Below are positions 17,300-25,472 of a stretch of DNA of 64,000 nucleotides, one piece after another. Under the pieces are notes generated by a model, which had not been told where the DNA came from, did no database searches, and worked only from the letters and a program-made list of their open reading frames with translations. A program made the position numbers and the translations under genes. Source of the DNA: Nonomuraea polychroma (GTDB lineage Bacteria; Actinomycetota; Actinomycetes; Streptosporangiales; Streptosporangiaceae); the NCBI RefSeq assembly GCF_004011505.1, contig NZ_SAUN01000001.1, positions 10,753,501 through 10,817,500 on the forward strand, read 5' to 3'. Each line of letters starts with the position of its first letter. Within the stretch, counting starts at the first letter, position 1.

Positions 17300-17737
17300 A
17301 TGATCGAGCGGGAGTTCGGCGCGCTGGATTTCGACAGGATCCTGAAGAACGCCGACGAGCAGATGTCACGCGTGGCCGAGTTGCGGACCTCCATGACCGA
17401 GCTGGTCGGCCAGGCCGAGGACGAGGACGGCCTCGTCACCGTGGAGTTCTCCGGCGGCGGGCTCAAGGAGCTGGTCCTCCACCCGAAGGCCATGCGCCTG
17501 ACCTCGGGCGAGCTCGCCGAGCGCATCAAGCTCACCGTCGCCGAGGCCGCCGCGGACCTGCGGCGGCAGATGGGAGAGGCGATGGAGGAGGCCTTCGGCG
17601 AGGACAACCCGATGCGCTTCGGCACCGACTCCGACGCCGCCATGGAACAGGTACGCCAGGCGCAGGCCGCCTACAACCGGACCTTCGAGGATCTGATGGG
17701 GCAGCTCGACCGGATCCGCCAGCGCATGGAGGGCTGA
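17300..17737 (+). CDS. YbaB/EbfC-family DNA-binding-like protein
   Basis: 145 residues from ATG 17300, which has GGGG seven bases upstream; in-frame ATGs at 17285 and 17294 are possible. The YbaB core is clear: VTVEFSGGGLKELVLHPKAM gives the beta-hairpin, and LAERIKLTVAEAAADLRRQM the third helix. The C-terminal helix is long and charged (QVRQAQAAYNRTFEDLMGQL). It forms a probable operon with the YbaB-like gene before it. Two paralogues side by side in an ESX locus suggest a heterodimer or distinct roles. Confidence 0.75.
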   Translation: MIEREFGALDFDRILKNADEQMSRVAELRTSMTELVGQAEDEDGLVTVEFSGGGLKELVLHPKAMRLTSGELAERIKLTVAEAAADLRRQMGEAMEEAFGEDNPMRFGTDSDAAMEQVRQAQAAYNRTFEDLMGQLDRIRQRMEG

Positions 17738-17745
17738 GAGGCCGG

Positions 17746-17819
17746 CCCAGAGCGCCTTCATGGGCCGGCCTCGCCCAGAGCGCCTTCATGGGCCGGCCCA
17801 CAACCTTTATGGGCCGACC
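17746..17819. repeat. 25-bp direct repeats in a convergent gap
   Basis: Two identical 25-bp copies occur at 17746-17770 and 17774-17798 (CCCAGAGCGCCTTCATGGGC followed by CGGCC). A shorter degenerate third copy (CTTTATGGGCCGACC) spans 17805-17819. Each copy contains the palindrome GGCCGGCC. They fill the space between two converging stop codons (17737 and 17829) and may act as a terminator or be a small expanding repeat. Confidence 0.75.
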
Positions 17820-17828
17820 GCGCCCGGG

Positions 17829-19235
17829 TCAGCCGATCTTCTCCGGGCCTGCCTCATGGGGGACGGACCAGACGCCGGGCTCCGGGTCGTAGATCTCGCG
17901 GGTGCGCTCGTCTCCCTCGTTGCCGGCCGCCGCGCCCATGCCCACCCCCGGGGGGTAGGTCATGAAGCCCGAGCCTGGAGTGGCCGTCCCGCCCCTGAGC
18001 ACGGCCGGGGTGGCCGCCGGAGCCGTGCCGTTCGTGCCGTACCACGTGGCCGCGCCCGGCTGAGCGGACGCGTACGGGTTGGGGGTGCTCGCCGGGGGCT
18101 GGGTGGTCGGGATGATCGTCCCGTTCGGCGTGGTCGTCTGGTACGGGTTCGTGGTCGTGCCGGGCGGCGTCGTGGTGGTCGGGTTCCCGGCGTCCGCGAG
18201 CTGGGTCTGGTCCTTGTTGTCGGCGCCGATGACCGGGGGAACGTCCTGCTGCTGGTCGGCGCCGTCCTGGCCCTGGTTCTGGCCGGGAGGCTGTTGTTGC
18301 TCGCCGGGGCCGCCGGGCTGCTCCGGGGTGGAAGGATCCTGCGGGTCCGTGGACGGGTCGTCCCGGCCCTGCTCGGGATCCGTCCGGTCGGGGTCCTGCG
18401 GCGTGTCCTCGCCGCTCTCCGGACCGTTTCCGGTGTCGCCCCCACCGGTGCCGCCGCCTGATCCCGAACCGGCACCTGATCCTGGACCGCCGCCGTCCGT
18501 GCCGCCGCCGTTCCAGTACGTGGTCGTGCCCGTGGACGTCCTGGACCCGCTGCCGGGGTCGAGCTTGTCCTGCTTCTGCAGGTCCACCTCGAGAGGGGTG
18601 ATGTCGGGCATCTGGAAGGCGAGGCCCTCGGCCAGCTGGCTGTTCAGACTGGCGATCTTGACGTTGAGGTCCTCCAGGTCCTTCCTCGCCTGCGCGTCCA
18701 CCTGGGCCGCCGGCGGCAGCAACGGGGTGTTCGGCAGGCTGCCGTTGCCGGTGATCAGCGGCGGCGCGGTCTGGCCGGTTCCAAGGCCCGAGCCGCCGTA
18801 GGCGCCGTAGTTGCCGCCGTTGGTGAAGAGCCTGTCGTTGGACAGCAGGGGGGCGCTGTTCGCCGGGGCGGCCACCTTCTCGCGGGTGGTCCTGACCTCT
18901 CTGGCGTAGTCGGTCATCGGCCGGCCGGTGTCGTGCATGGCGTCGGCGAGCGCGCCCGCGCTGGCGTACAGCAGCCGCAGCGCCTTCAGCGCCTTGGTGG
19001 CGTCCTCGCCCCGCCATGCGCGCGACAACCCGTTGGCGGCGGTCATGATGGCGTCCTGGACGCCGCCCTCGTCCCGGATCAGCTTGGCCGCCTGCAGGTA
19101 GCTCTGGCCGGCGGACTCGATCCGGTCCGGATCGGTGGCCTCCAGCCAAGCGACGATCTGCTGCTTGGTGGTGTCGCAGTCGGGTGCGGTGACGCCGACC
19201 TCATAGACCCTGATCGGCTCCCAGTGATCGGCCAT
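17829..19235 (-). CDS. WXG-headed protein with long disordered Pro/Gly tail, probable T7SS substrate
   Basis: 468 residues, ATG 19235 behind GGGATG. Residues 1-110 are helical and include WRG at 74-76 followed by EDATKALKALRLLYASAG, a WXG100-type head. Residues ~140-450 are low-complexity Gly, Pro, Thr, Gln and Asp, with GSGSGGGTGG and PGTTTNPYQTTTP. The layout resembles EspB/PPE-like exported proteins with a folded head and an extended tail. It is the last gene of a minus-strand operon that starts with two WXG100 genes at 22169. Function unknown; export by the adjacent ESX system is inferred. Confidence 0.75.
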   Translation of the reverse strand: MADHWEPIRVYEVGVTAPDCDTTKQQIVAWLEATDPDRIESAGQSYLQAAKLIRDEGGVQDAIMTAANGLSRAWRGEDATKALKALRLLYASAGALADAMHDTGRPMTDYAREVRTTREKVAAPANSAPLLSNDRLFTNGGNYGAYGGSGLGTGQTAPPLITGNGSLPNTPLLPPAAQVDAQARKDLEDLNVKIASLNSQLAEGLAFQMPDITPLEVDLQKQDKLDPGSGSRTSTGTTTYWNGGGTDGGGPGSGAGSGSGGGTGGGDTGNGPESGEDTPQDPDRTDPEQGRDDPSTDPQDPSTPEQPGGPGEQQQPPGQNQGQDGADQQQDVPPVIGADNKDQTQLADAGNPTTTTPPGTTTNPYQTTTPNGTIIPTTQPPASTPNPYASAQPGAATWYGTNGTAPAATPAVLRGGTATPGSGFMTYPPGVGMGAAAGNEGDERTREIYDPEPGVWSVPHEAGPEKIG

Positions 19236-19254
19236 CGCTCATCCCTGCCGGTTC

Positions 19255-19671
19255 TCACGCACTGCTGTCCTGATGGAATCTCTCGTAGTTGGCGATGGCC
19301 TTCTCCACCGCGTTGGCCCACTTCTCGACGTGCTCGATGAGCAGCGCATAGCTGTTGTCGAACGCGCCGTAGGCGAAGTGGATGTTGTTGCCGAAGGCGG
19401 AGGCCGCCTCCCACTGGCCGGCCTCCTGCGGCCCCACGTTGCCCAGGTAGGACACCTCGTTGACGGTGCCGGGCCCGGTCCAGGTGGCGCTCATGTTCGG
19501 CATCGTTTCGCCGCGCAGCGCGCCGAGGCTCTCGCGCAGCGCCGAGATGACGCTCTTGACCTCCTGGTGATCGATGAAGGGGCCGCCGCCGTCGTCCTCG
19601 CCGAGCCCGGGGAAGCCGCTGGGCAGCTCCAACTCCGGCGGCGGGCTGCCGCTTTCCGGGGGCCTGCTCAT
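19255..19671 (-). CDS. WXG100-like protein with acidic proline-rich N terminus
   Basis: 138 residues, ATG 19671 with AAAGG upstream, start overlapping the upstream stop by 4 nt. The first ~35 residues are Pro/Gly/acidic and probably disordered. The rest is a helix-turn-helix hairpin with WTG at 64-66, followed by tyrosine-rich helix two (SYALLIEHVEKWANAVEKAI). The C terminus carries NYERFHQD, close to the YxxxD/E secretion signal. It is a good candidate substrate or partner for the WXG-headed protein encoded next. Confidence 0.75.
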   Translation of the reverse strand: MSRPPESGSPPPELELPSGFPGLGEDDGGGPFIDHQEVKSVISALRESLGALRGETMPNMSATWTGPGTVNEVSYLGNVGPQEAGQWEAASAFGNNIHFAYGAFDNSYALLIEHVEKWANAVEKAIANYERFHQDSSA

Positions 19672-21092
19672 GCTTTGCCTTTCGAATCACCGCGGAGGTA
19701 GGGAATCGTGGTCGCCTCGTCGCTCATGAAGTAGTCCTCGTCCTCGAGAAGCCACGTGGTCCGGGTCGATTCCTGTCCCTCCTGCTGGCCGCCTCGGCCT
19801 GCCGGCGGGATCAACGGAATCATCGGGGACCTGTTGCCCGTGCCGCGCATGGCGGCGGCCGCGTTCGCGGCGCTCGCCATTCCGTTGCCCGGGCCTGTGC
19901 CGCCGCCGCCGCCGTACGGGCTGCCGATGCCGCTGGTGCTCGGCGTGCTCGGCGTGTTCGGCGTGCCCGGCGTGTTCGCGGCGGACGTGGTGGGCAGGGA
20001 CGTCGACGGGTCGGGCAGGCCCGCCAGGGAGGTCCGCGGGGCATTCACGTCAGTGCCGGGGGCGTCGGGGGTGTTCGCCGAGGGGGTGTTGAGGTTCGGG
20101 CCGTCGGGCATCCCTGCGCCGTTCAGGTCCGTGCCGGGGTCGGGGACCGCGCCCGTGCCGGCGTCCGTGCCGGGGCCGCCGGGGAACCTGCTGCTCGGGT
20201 CGGTGTTGCCGAGGCCGGGGATCTGGTGGAGGCCTGGATCCCGCAGGCCGTCCTGGTCCGGATGGCCCAGACCGTTCAGATCGGTGTTCGGGGAGGTGAA
20301 GGACTGGTTGAGGCCGGCCGGCGCCGTGCCGTCGAACCCGCCGCCGCCGTTGAACGGGATCTTGGGGATCTTGGGCGCGAGCGGATCGAACTGCGGGATG
20401 TCGGTCTGCAGCTGAGCCGGGAAGGCCCGGTTGTTCTGCTCGGTCGCCTCGGTGAGCAGCCGGATGTGCTCCTTTGCTGCCTTCCTGTCCTGCTCCTCCT
20501 TGGAATCGCCGACGAGGTTGGCGAAGGGGCCGTCGGTGAACAGGGCGGTGACGCCTCCGGCCAGCGTGCCGACGACGGCGCCGATCACCATTCCCGGCGG
20601 GCCGCCTATGAGTCCGCCTCCGATGGTGCCGGCCACGCCGCCCTGGAATGCGCCCTCGAGGAAGTTGACGTCCTTGTCCGCGGACTCCGGCACGTTCTTG
20701 CCGCTGAACGCCGACAACGTGTGGGCCTGCAGGAGGAGCGCGGGGGCGACGCCGGACGGGTTGGCGAGGCACTGGTTCGCGTCGGGGTCGAGGGTCTGCT
20801 CGCTGATCGTGGTGGACACGTCCGCGGCCGACTCGCGCAGCCTGCGGAGCCCGGCCTTCACCGTCCTGGCGTCCTCGCCGACGGTCCAGTGCTGGTCCAG
20901 CTCCCTCAGATGGCGGTCGATCACTCCCACCAGGTTGTCGAGGCGCCGCTTGGCGGTGAGAAGCTCAGAGGCCGCGTTGCGCAACAGTTCGGGCTTGTTG
21001 TTGGCCAGATCCTCCCGGAGCATCTCGAGGTTCGCGTCCTCGACCTCCTCGGTGTTGATCGGCGCCCTGATCGCATGCGTTTCCTGAGCCAT
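19668..21092 (-). CDS. T7SS-locus protein: helical head, glycine-zipper segment, Pro/Thr/Gly tail
   Basis: 474 residues. Residues 10-110 are helical, with HWTVGEDARTVKAGLRRLRE resembling the WXG turn (Trp69). Residues ~150-190 are a glycine-zipper-like hydrophobic stretch (GGVAGTIGGGLIGGPPGM and onward) that may insert in a membrane. Residues ~230-460 are disordered with D-LNG and TPNTPSTPSTSG repeats. The upstream gene ends at its first base. The pattern of head, membrane segment and tail fits a secreted pore-like or surface protein of an ESX system, but no family is recognised. Confidence 0.72.
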   Translation of the reverse strand: MAQETHAIRAPINTEEVEDANLEMLREDLANNKPELLRNAASELLTAKRRLDNLVGVIDRHLRELDQHWTVGEDARTVKAGLRRLRESAADVSTTISEQTLDPDANQCLANPSGVAPALLLQAHTLSAFSGKNVPESADKDVNFLEGAFQGGVAGTIGGGLIGGPPGMVIGAVVGTLAGGVTALFTDGPFANLVGDSKEEQDRKAAKEHIRLLTEATEQNNRAFPAQLQTDIPQFDPLAPKIPKIPFNGGGGFDGTAPAGLNQSFTSPNTDLNGLGHPDQDGLRDPGLHQIPGLGNTDPSSRFPGGPGTDAGTGAVPDPGTDLNGAGMPDGPNLNTPSANTPDAPGTDVNAPRTSLAGLPDPSTSLPTTSAANTPGTPNTPSTPSTSGIGSPYGGGGGTGPGNGMASAANAAAAMRGTGNRSPMIPLIPPAGRGGQQEGQESTRTTWLLEDEDYFMSDEATTIPYLRGDSKGKA

Positions 21093-21454
21093 CAGACCCG
21101 CACCTGACCGGATCGGTCCCCGCTGTCCACTTCGACGCCGTCGTAGTTGCGCAACGCCTGGTCGAACAGCTCGAGGAGGGTCTGCAACTGCAGGACGATG
21201 CTGTTGTACGACGTGGTCACGGCCCTGATGCCGTTGCTCGCGCTCTCGTGGAAGTTCATGGCCGCCGGCCAGGTGAAGCCGATGGCCGAGAAGTCGGCGG
21301 ACAACTCGGCCGCCACGCCCTCCGGCCTGAGCACAGGTGTGGCGGTGCCGCCCTTCTCCCTGTCAGGGCTCAGAAGCGCGAGCGCCTCCGCCAGGTCGTT
21401 CCTGGCGGTCTGGATCGCTCGCCTGCTGAGGTCCACTCCACGATCGGTGCCCAT
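21092..21454 (-). CDS. Small helical protein of the WXG operon
   Basis: 120 residues, ATG 21454 with GGGGGAG six bases before. Helical, with FTWPAAMNFHESASNGIRAV at the centre taking the position of a WXG turn. The second half (SYNSIVLQLQTLLELFDQAL) is a long amphipathic helix. Its stop overlaps the next start by one base. It lies between the WXG100 pair and the glycine-zipper protein and may be a chaperone or a diverged WXG100 protein. Confidence 0.68.
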   Translation of the reverse strand: MGTDRGVDLSRRAIQTARNDLAEALALLSPDREKGGTATPVLRPEGVAAELSADFSAIGFTWPAAMNFHESASNGIRAVTTSYNSIVLQLQTLLELFDQALRNYDGVEVDSGDRSGQVRV

Positions 21455-21501
21455 GCTCCCCCTTCGCTGTCAGGGCTCCGGCGGTCTCGCCTCGCGTGTT
21501 C

Positions 21502-21813
21502 CTACCTGCCGTCGAAGATCTGCGAGTTGATCCTCTCTACCTGCTGCATGTTCATGTTCGTGATGTTGATGTTCTGCTTCAACAGGCTGACGAACTGCGA
21601 CATGTCGTTGGCCTCGCGGTTCCAGAGCTGTCGTTCCTGATCGAAGACGGTCTTGGTCTGGCCCTGCCAGATCGCGCTCTGGGCCAGCAGCTTCTGCTCC
21701 AGCTGCTCCAAAGTGTCGATCATCCCGTTGAGCGCGGTGGCGAAGGCTTCCTCGCCCTTGTCCAGACCGGCGTAGTTGACCTTTGTGATGTCGAAGATGT
21801 CTTCCGCGGGCAT
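21502..21813 (-). CDS. WXG100-family protein (EsxA/EsxB-like)
   Basis: 103 residues, ATG 21813 with GGAGG six bases upstream. A clear WXG100 hairpin: WQG at 49-51 between two helices, with the second helix ending IFDGR. Length and motif are typical. It is paired with the WXG100 gene 17 nt upstream (21831-22169), the usual tandem arrangement of a heterodimeric secreted pair. Confidence 0.88.
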   Translation of the reverse strand: MPAEDIFDITKVNYAGLDKGEEAFATALNGMIDTLEQLEQKLLAQSAIWQGQTKTVFDQERQLWNREANDMSQFVSLLKQNINITNMNMQQVERINSQIFDGR

Positions 21814-21830
21814 CGCGGCCTCCTGTGCTG

Positions 21831-22169
21831 CTAGATGCGGGAGTTGAACTGGCCGCTGATCATCGCGGCGATCTGGTTCATCGCCTCAGTCCGCTCTCTG
21901 TTGAACTCCGTGTAGTTCGTGTTGCTCGTGGTGATGGCCTGCGCCAGGCGCTGCAGGCTTTCGAGGACCTTGTCCATCCGCTCGTGCCACTTCCTGTGCA
22001 CGGCGTCGAAGGCATACTCCGACTGGCCGACCCAGTTGTGCTTGAGCTCCACGCCGGCGGTGTCGAGGTTCCGCTGGATCGTGCGCAGGCGTGTGGCCGC
22101 GTCCTCAATGGCGATGACGGCGGCCTTGAGATCGGCTTCACTTACTTGAGTCTGCGGTTCGGCCCCCAT
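21831..22169 (-). CDS. WXG100-family protein (EsxA/EsxB-like), operon leader
   Basis: 112 residues, ATG 22169 behind GGGAGGGAG. WVG at 46-48 joins helix one to helix two (QSEYAFDAVHRKWHERMDKV). A Y-T-E-F-N-R-E motif in the C-terminal half fits the usual secreted-dimer surface. It is the first gene of a six-gene minus-strand operon (22169 to 17829) of WXG-type and tail-bearing proteins. Confidence 0.88.
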   Translation of the reverse strand: MGAEPQTQVSEADLKAAVIAIEDAATRLRTIQRNLDTAGVELKHNWVGQSEYAFDAVHRKWHERMDKVLESLQRLAQAITTSNTNYTEFNRERTEAMNQIAAMISGQFNSRI

Positions 22170-22394
22170 AGGGTCTCCCTCCCTTGCTGGTTGGCTGACT
22201 CAGGCCGACGGCGACATGTCGGCCTGATTGGTCACATTAGTGAACAACTGTCGCTAGCGTCGCATGTGATCCAGTTAATTTTCCATATCCTCGGGGTGGC
22301 TCGTGGGTGTATCGCCCAGAACAGTGCCTCTGATTCGGGTGCGTCCGTAATGCCGTTGGCGTAGCGTATGTGGCGTACGTGACAAGGGGGGCGC
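22170..22394. other. Divergent promoter region, no gene
   Basis: 225 bp between the WXG operon (minus) and the gene at 22395 (plus). It is locally AT-richer, around 22235-22290 (AATTTTCCATATCC), as expected for promoters. It contains a short inverted repeat GGCCGACGGCGACATGTCGGCC at 22203-22224. No coding frame with good codon use was seen. Confidence 0.4.
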
Positions 22395-23504
22395 GTGTCC
22401 AACTCATCCTCGTCCAGCGGCAGTCCCTTCGCCGGCGCCTACGGCAATCTGGGCGCCGGCAACCTCGGCGCCAATCTCGACCCGCGGTCCATCGACCCGA
22501 AGTTCACGATGCGCCACTCCAGGGTCAGGACGCTGGGCACCAACGTGGGCGGCTACGGCCAGGACCTGACGGAGATGAGCGACAAGACCAGGGCCATCGA
22601 CATCCACACCATGGCCTTCGGCACGATCGGCGGCGGCCTGAACGTGGTGCACCGCTCGGTGCGGGACGGCGCGGCCGACGCGCTGAAGCAGGCCAAGGAC
22701 GTGCTGGACTCCTGGAAGAAGGCGCTCAACACGGCCGCCGACAACACCGAGGCGGCCGAAGAGGCCGGCAAGGGGGGCAAGAAGCCGCCAGGCCCGGGGG
22801 GTCCTGGCGGCGGCGGGCCGGGCAAGATACCGGGCGGCGGGCTGGGCAAGATGCCGAAGATCGGCGGCATGGGAGATCCCGGCGGCGTCGATCCGAGCAA
22901 GCTGGGCGACCCTTCGATTGACCGGCCGTCCATCCCCAAGCCCGACACGGGGCACATCAAGCAGCCGGACCTCGACACGCCGGACCTCGACACGCCGGAC
23001 CCCGGCGACATCGAGCGGCCGGACCTGAACACCCCGAACCCGGGCGACATCCAGCAGCCCAACCTCAACAGCCCTGACCTCAACAATCCGGACCTGAACA
23101 ATCCCGGCGTCAACACCCCGGACCTCAGCGGCGTGGAGAAGCCCGACACCGACCTGGCGGCGGTGAATCCCAACCTGCCGACCGGCACCACCCCGCGGAT
23201 CTCCGTGCCGGACACCTCGGCGTTCGACCCGCGTGCCTCCATGGCCCGTCCCGCGGTCGGCTATCCGGAGGGCCCCCTGGGACCCGGCGGGCCGTCGGCG
23301 GGCGGTGGCGTGGCGCCGGGCAGCATCGCCCGCGCGCTGAACACCGGCATACCGCCGATCTACCCTCCCGGCGCCATGGGCGGGGCGAGCCCCGGCAACG
23401 GGGACAACGACCGCGAGCGCGGCCCGCATCTCGCCGAGGAAGAGGGCGTCTGGGGGATGGACGAGGACGTCGCGCCGGCGGTGCTCGGCAAGGAAGAGAT
23501 ATAG
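22395..23504 (+). CDS. T7SS-locus protein with helical centre and D-L-N/D-T-P repeat tail
   Basis: 369 residues, GTG 22395 with GGGGGG four bases upstream. A serine/glycine-rich start precedes a helical block (~40-125: MRHSRVRTLGTNVGGYGQDL and VRDGAADALKQAKDVLDSWK). Then come glycine/proline linkers and a stretch (~175-260) of repeated PDLDTPDLDTPDPGDI and NSPDLNNPDLNNPG units. The C terminus is acidic (LAEEEGVWGMDEDV), similar in style to the tails of the other exported candidates here. It is followed after 10 nt by a membrane WXG protein. Family unknown. Confidence 0.7.
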   Translation: MSNSSSSSGSPFAGAYGNLGAGNLGANLDPRSIDPKFTMRHSRVRTLGTNVGGYGQDLTEMSDKTRAIDIHTMAFGTIGGGLNVVHRSVRDGAADALKQAKDVLDSWKKALNTAADNTEAAEEAGKGGKKPPGPGGPGGGGPGKIPGGGLGKMPKIGGMGDPGGVDPSKLGDPSIDRPSIPKPDTGHIKQPDLDTPDLDTPDPGDIERPDLNTPNPGDIQQPNLNSPDLNNPDLNNPGVNTPDLSGVEKPDTDLAAVNPNLPTGTTPRISVPDTSAFDPRASMARPAVGYPEGPLGPGGPSAGGGVAPGSIARALNTGIPPIYPPGAMGGASPGNGDNDRERGPHLAEEEGVWGMDEDVAPAVLGKEEI

Positions 23505-23514
23505 GGGCAGGCAG

Positions 23515-24354
23515 ATGGCGGGTTACGAGACGGATTTCGATGGCTTCGTCACCGCGTTGGGGCTCGCCACCGCGGCGGCCGTGGTCATGCCGTACGCCTG
23601 GCCGATCGTCGGGCTCATGGGGCTGATGGTCGCGGACCCGTTCGCGCAGGACCAGGCGGCCGACCAGTGGCTCAACCCCCACTCCGTCAACATCTCACCC
23701 GCCTCGGCGTCACCGCTCTTCGCCGGTGGCGGGCAGCAGGAGTGGCGCCCGCCGATGGCGGCGCCCGCCGCCAGTGACATCGCCGCCCTGCGCGGCGAGT
23801 TGCAGCGGCTGACCAAGGAGATCGGCGAGGCCGGGGATTGGGAGGGCCGGGCCTACCAGTCGTTCAAGGACAAGGTCGACGTCCTTGATGGCCACCTCGC
23901 CACGCTCGACGAGAACAGGACCGGTTGCGGGAACACCCTCAGGTGCACGGCGCAGGGCTACCACGTGCTGATGTCCGTGTGCATCATCGTCGGGGCCTTC
24001 CTGGAGGCGCTGGCGGTGTTCGTCCTGGCGTGCCGGATGTCGGTGGCGGGCGCACTGCAGGGCGAGGCGGCGGCGATGCGCGCGGTGGTGGGGCTGCACA
24101 ATTCGGTGTCCACGGTCTTCAAGAACCACTGGAAGCTCATCATGAAGGCCACCGGCATCCTGGGGATCGCAGGCATCGCCTACAACCAGTTCGCCAAGGA
24201 CCTGCCGGGGCTGCAGGCCGTGTCGGCGAGCAAGCCGAACCTGATGGAGGCGAGCGCGATCTACGATGCCGCCTCGCTGGACATGGTCGACTCCCCGGAG
24301 AGCAAGTTCGACACCGGCCAGTTCGAGCAGCCGTCGCTCATGCCTGGCTGGTAG
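23515..24354 (+). CDS. WXG100-like protein with flanking transmembrane helices
   Basis: 279 residues, ATG 23515. Hydrophobic residues ~11-40 are followed by a polar loop and then a WXG100-like hairpin (LRGELQRLTKEIGEAGDWEG with WEG at 109-111, then YQSFKDKVDVLDGHL). A second hydrophobic region (~155-180) contains CIIVGAFLEALAVFVLACRM, and a weaker one lies at ~210-230. It resembles integral-membrane WXG proteins of actinomycete ESX loci, perhaps membrane receptors or inserted substrates. It forms an operon with the gene before it. Confidence 0.72.
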   Translation: MAGYETDFDGFVTALGLATAAAVVMPYAWPIVGLMGLMVADPFAQDQAADQWLNPHSVNISPASASPLFAGGGQQEWRPPMAAPAASDIAALRGELQRLTKEIGEAGDWEGRAYQSFKDKVDVLDGHLATLDENRTGCGNTLRCTAQGYHVLMSVCIIVGAFLEALAVFVLACRMSVAGALQGEAAAMRAVVGLHNSVSTVFKNHWKLIMKATGILGIAGIAYNQFAKDLPGLQAVSASKPNLMEASAIYDAASLDMVDSPESKFDTGQFEQPSLMPGW

Positions 24355-24454
24355 CCGGCCACGGGGGCAGGCGAGTGCACGCTGGGTAGAAGCACGGCAT
24401 CGGGCGGGCACGACCGGCGATGGAGCGGGTGCCCGAACACAGGCAGGGGGTCCG

Positions 24455-25465
24455 ATGTCGTCTTCAGGGAAACCGGTGTGGGAGGCGATCTACGGTCTCT
24501 CACGCTTCGCGGCGCTGGCGGCGGTGGCCGAGCTCGGCTGCGCCGATCATCTCGCGGACGGCCCTCGCAGGGTGGACGAACTGGCCGACCTGTGCGGGGC
24601 GGACGCGCCGTCGTTGCATCGTGCCTTGCGTGAGGTGGCGAGCATGGGAATCGTGCGCTCCACTGACGACGGCTACGAGCTCACCGAACACGGAATGACC
24701 TTGCGCTCCGGAGCGCCCGGGTCGTTGCGTCCCGCCGTGCGGGCGATCGCCCAGGAGGGGCTCTGGTACGCGATAGGCGCCCTGACCCGGACGGTGCGGA
24801 CCGGCAGGAGCGCGTTCGCCGAGCGGTACGGGAGCTTTTATGCGTACCTCGACCGCGACCCGGCGCTCAGGACGCTCTTCGACGAGTACATGATCGCGCG
24901 TACGCGGCCGTACCTCGGGACGATAGCCGCGAGTTATGACTTCTCCAGATTCCACACACTTGTTGATGTCGGCGGCGGGCGAGGGCATCTGCTGGCCGCG
25001 GTGCTGGCCGGGCATCCGCGGCTCAAGGGCGTGCTCTTCGACCTCGACCATGTCGTTCCGGGCGCCGCACGTGCCCTGGGCGAGCGCGGCGTGGCGGACC
25101 GATGCCGGCTCGTGGCGGGAGACTTCTTCGACAGTGTCCCGCCAGGTGCCGATGCGTACCTGCTGGCCAGCGTCCTGCACAACTGGTCGGACCAGGAGGC
25201 CGTACGGATCCTCCGCAACGTCCGGTCGGCGATGAGCCCGGGCGGGACGCTGTTCGTGCTCGAAATGGTGCTGCCGGACGACGACAGCCCGCATCCTGGC
25301 AAGGACATGGACATCAGGATGCTCGCGGTGTTCGACGGCGGGATGGAGCGCACGCGCCAGGAGTACACCACGTTGCTGCGGGCGGCCGGCTTCCGGCTCG
25401 CCGAGGTCATCCCCCTGCCCGGGAGCTTCGCTCTCGTCGTGGCCGACGGCGACCCCGGCGGCTGA
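24455..25465 (+). CDS. SAM-dependent O-methyltransferase (methyltransferase_2 family)
   Basis: 336 residues. ATG 24455 is used because GGCAGGGGG sits four bases upstream; the frame is open further back but without family sequence. The N-terminal winged-helix dimerisation domain (~10-90) is followed by a Rossmann methyltransferase core with SAM motif LVDVGGGRGHLLAAVL (~170-185). Further motifs are acidic DLDHV, LHNWSDQEAVRILRNV with the catalytic-type His, and LFVLEMVLPDD. The family methylates hydroxyl groups on polyketides and phenolics. Its presence between T7SS genes is unexpected; no biosynthetic gene is nearby. Confidence 0.88.
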   Translation: MSSSGKPVWEAIYGLSRFAALAAVAELGCADHLADGPRRVDELADLCGADAPSLHRALREVASMGIVRSTDDGYELTEHGMTLRSGAPGSLRPAVRAIAQEGLWYAIGALTRTVRTGRSAFAERYGSFYAYLDRDPALRTLFDEYMIARTRPYLGTIAASYDFSRFHTLVDVGGGRGHLLAAVLAGHPRLKGVLFDLDHVVPGAARALGERGVADRCRLVAGDFFDSVPPGADAYLLASVLHNWSDQEAVRILRNVRSAMSPGGTLFVLEMVLPDDDSPHPGKDMDIRMLAVFDGGMERTRQEYTTLLRAAGFRLAEVIPLPGSFALVVADGDPGG

Positions 25466-25472
25466 GACGGGC

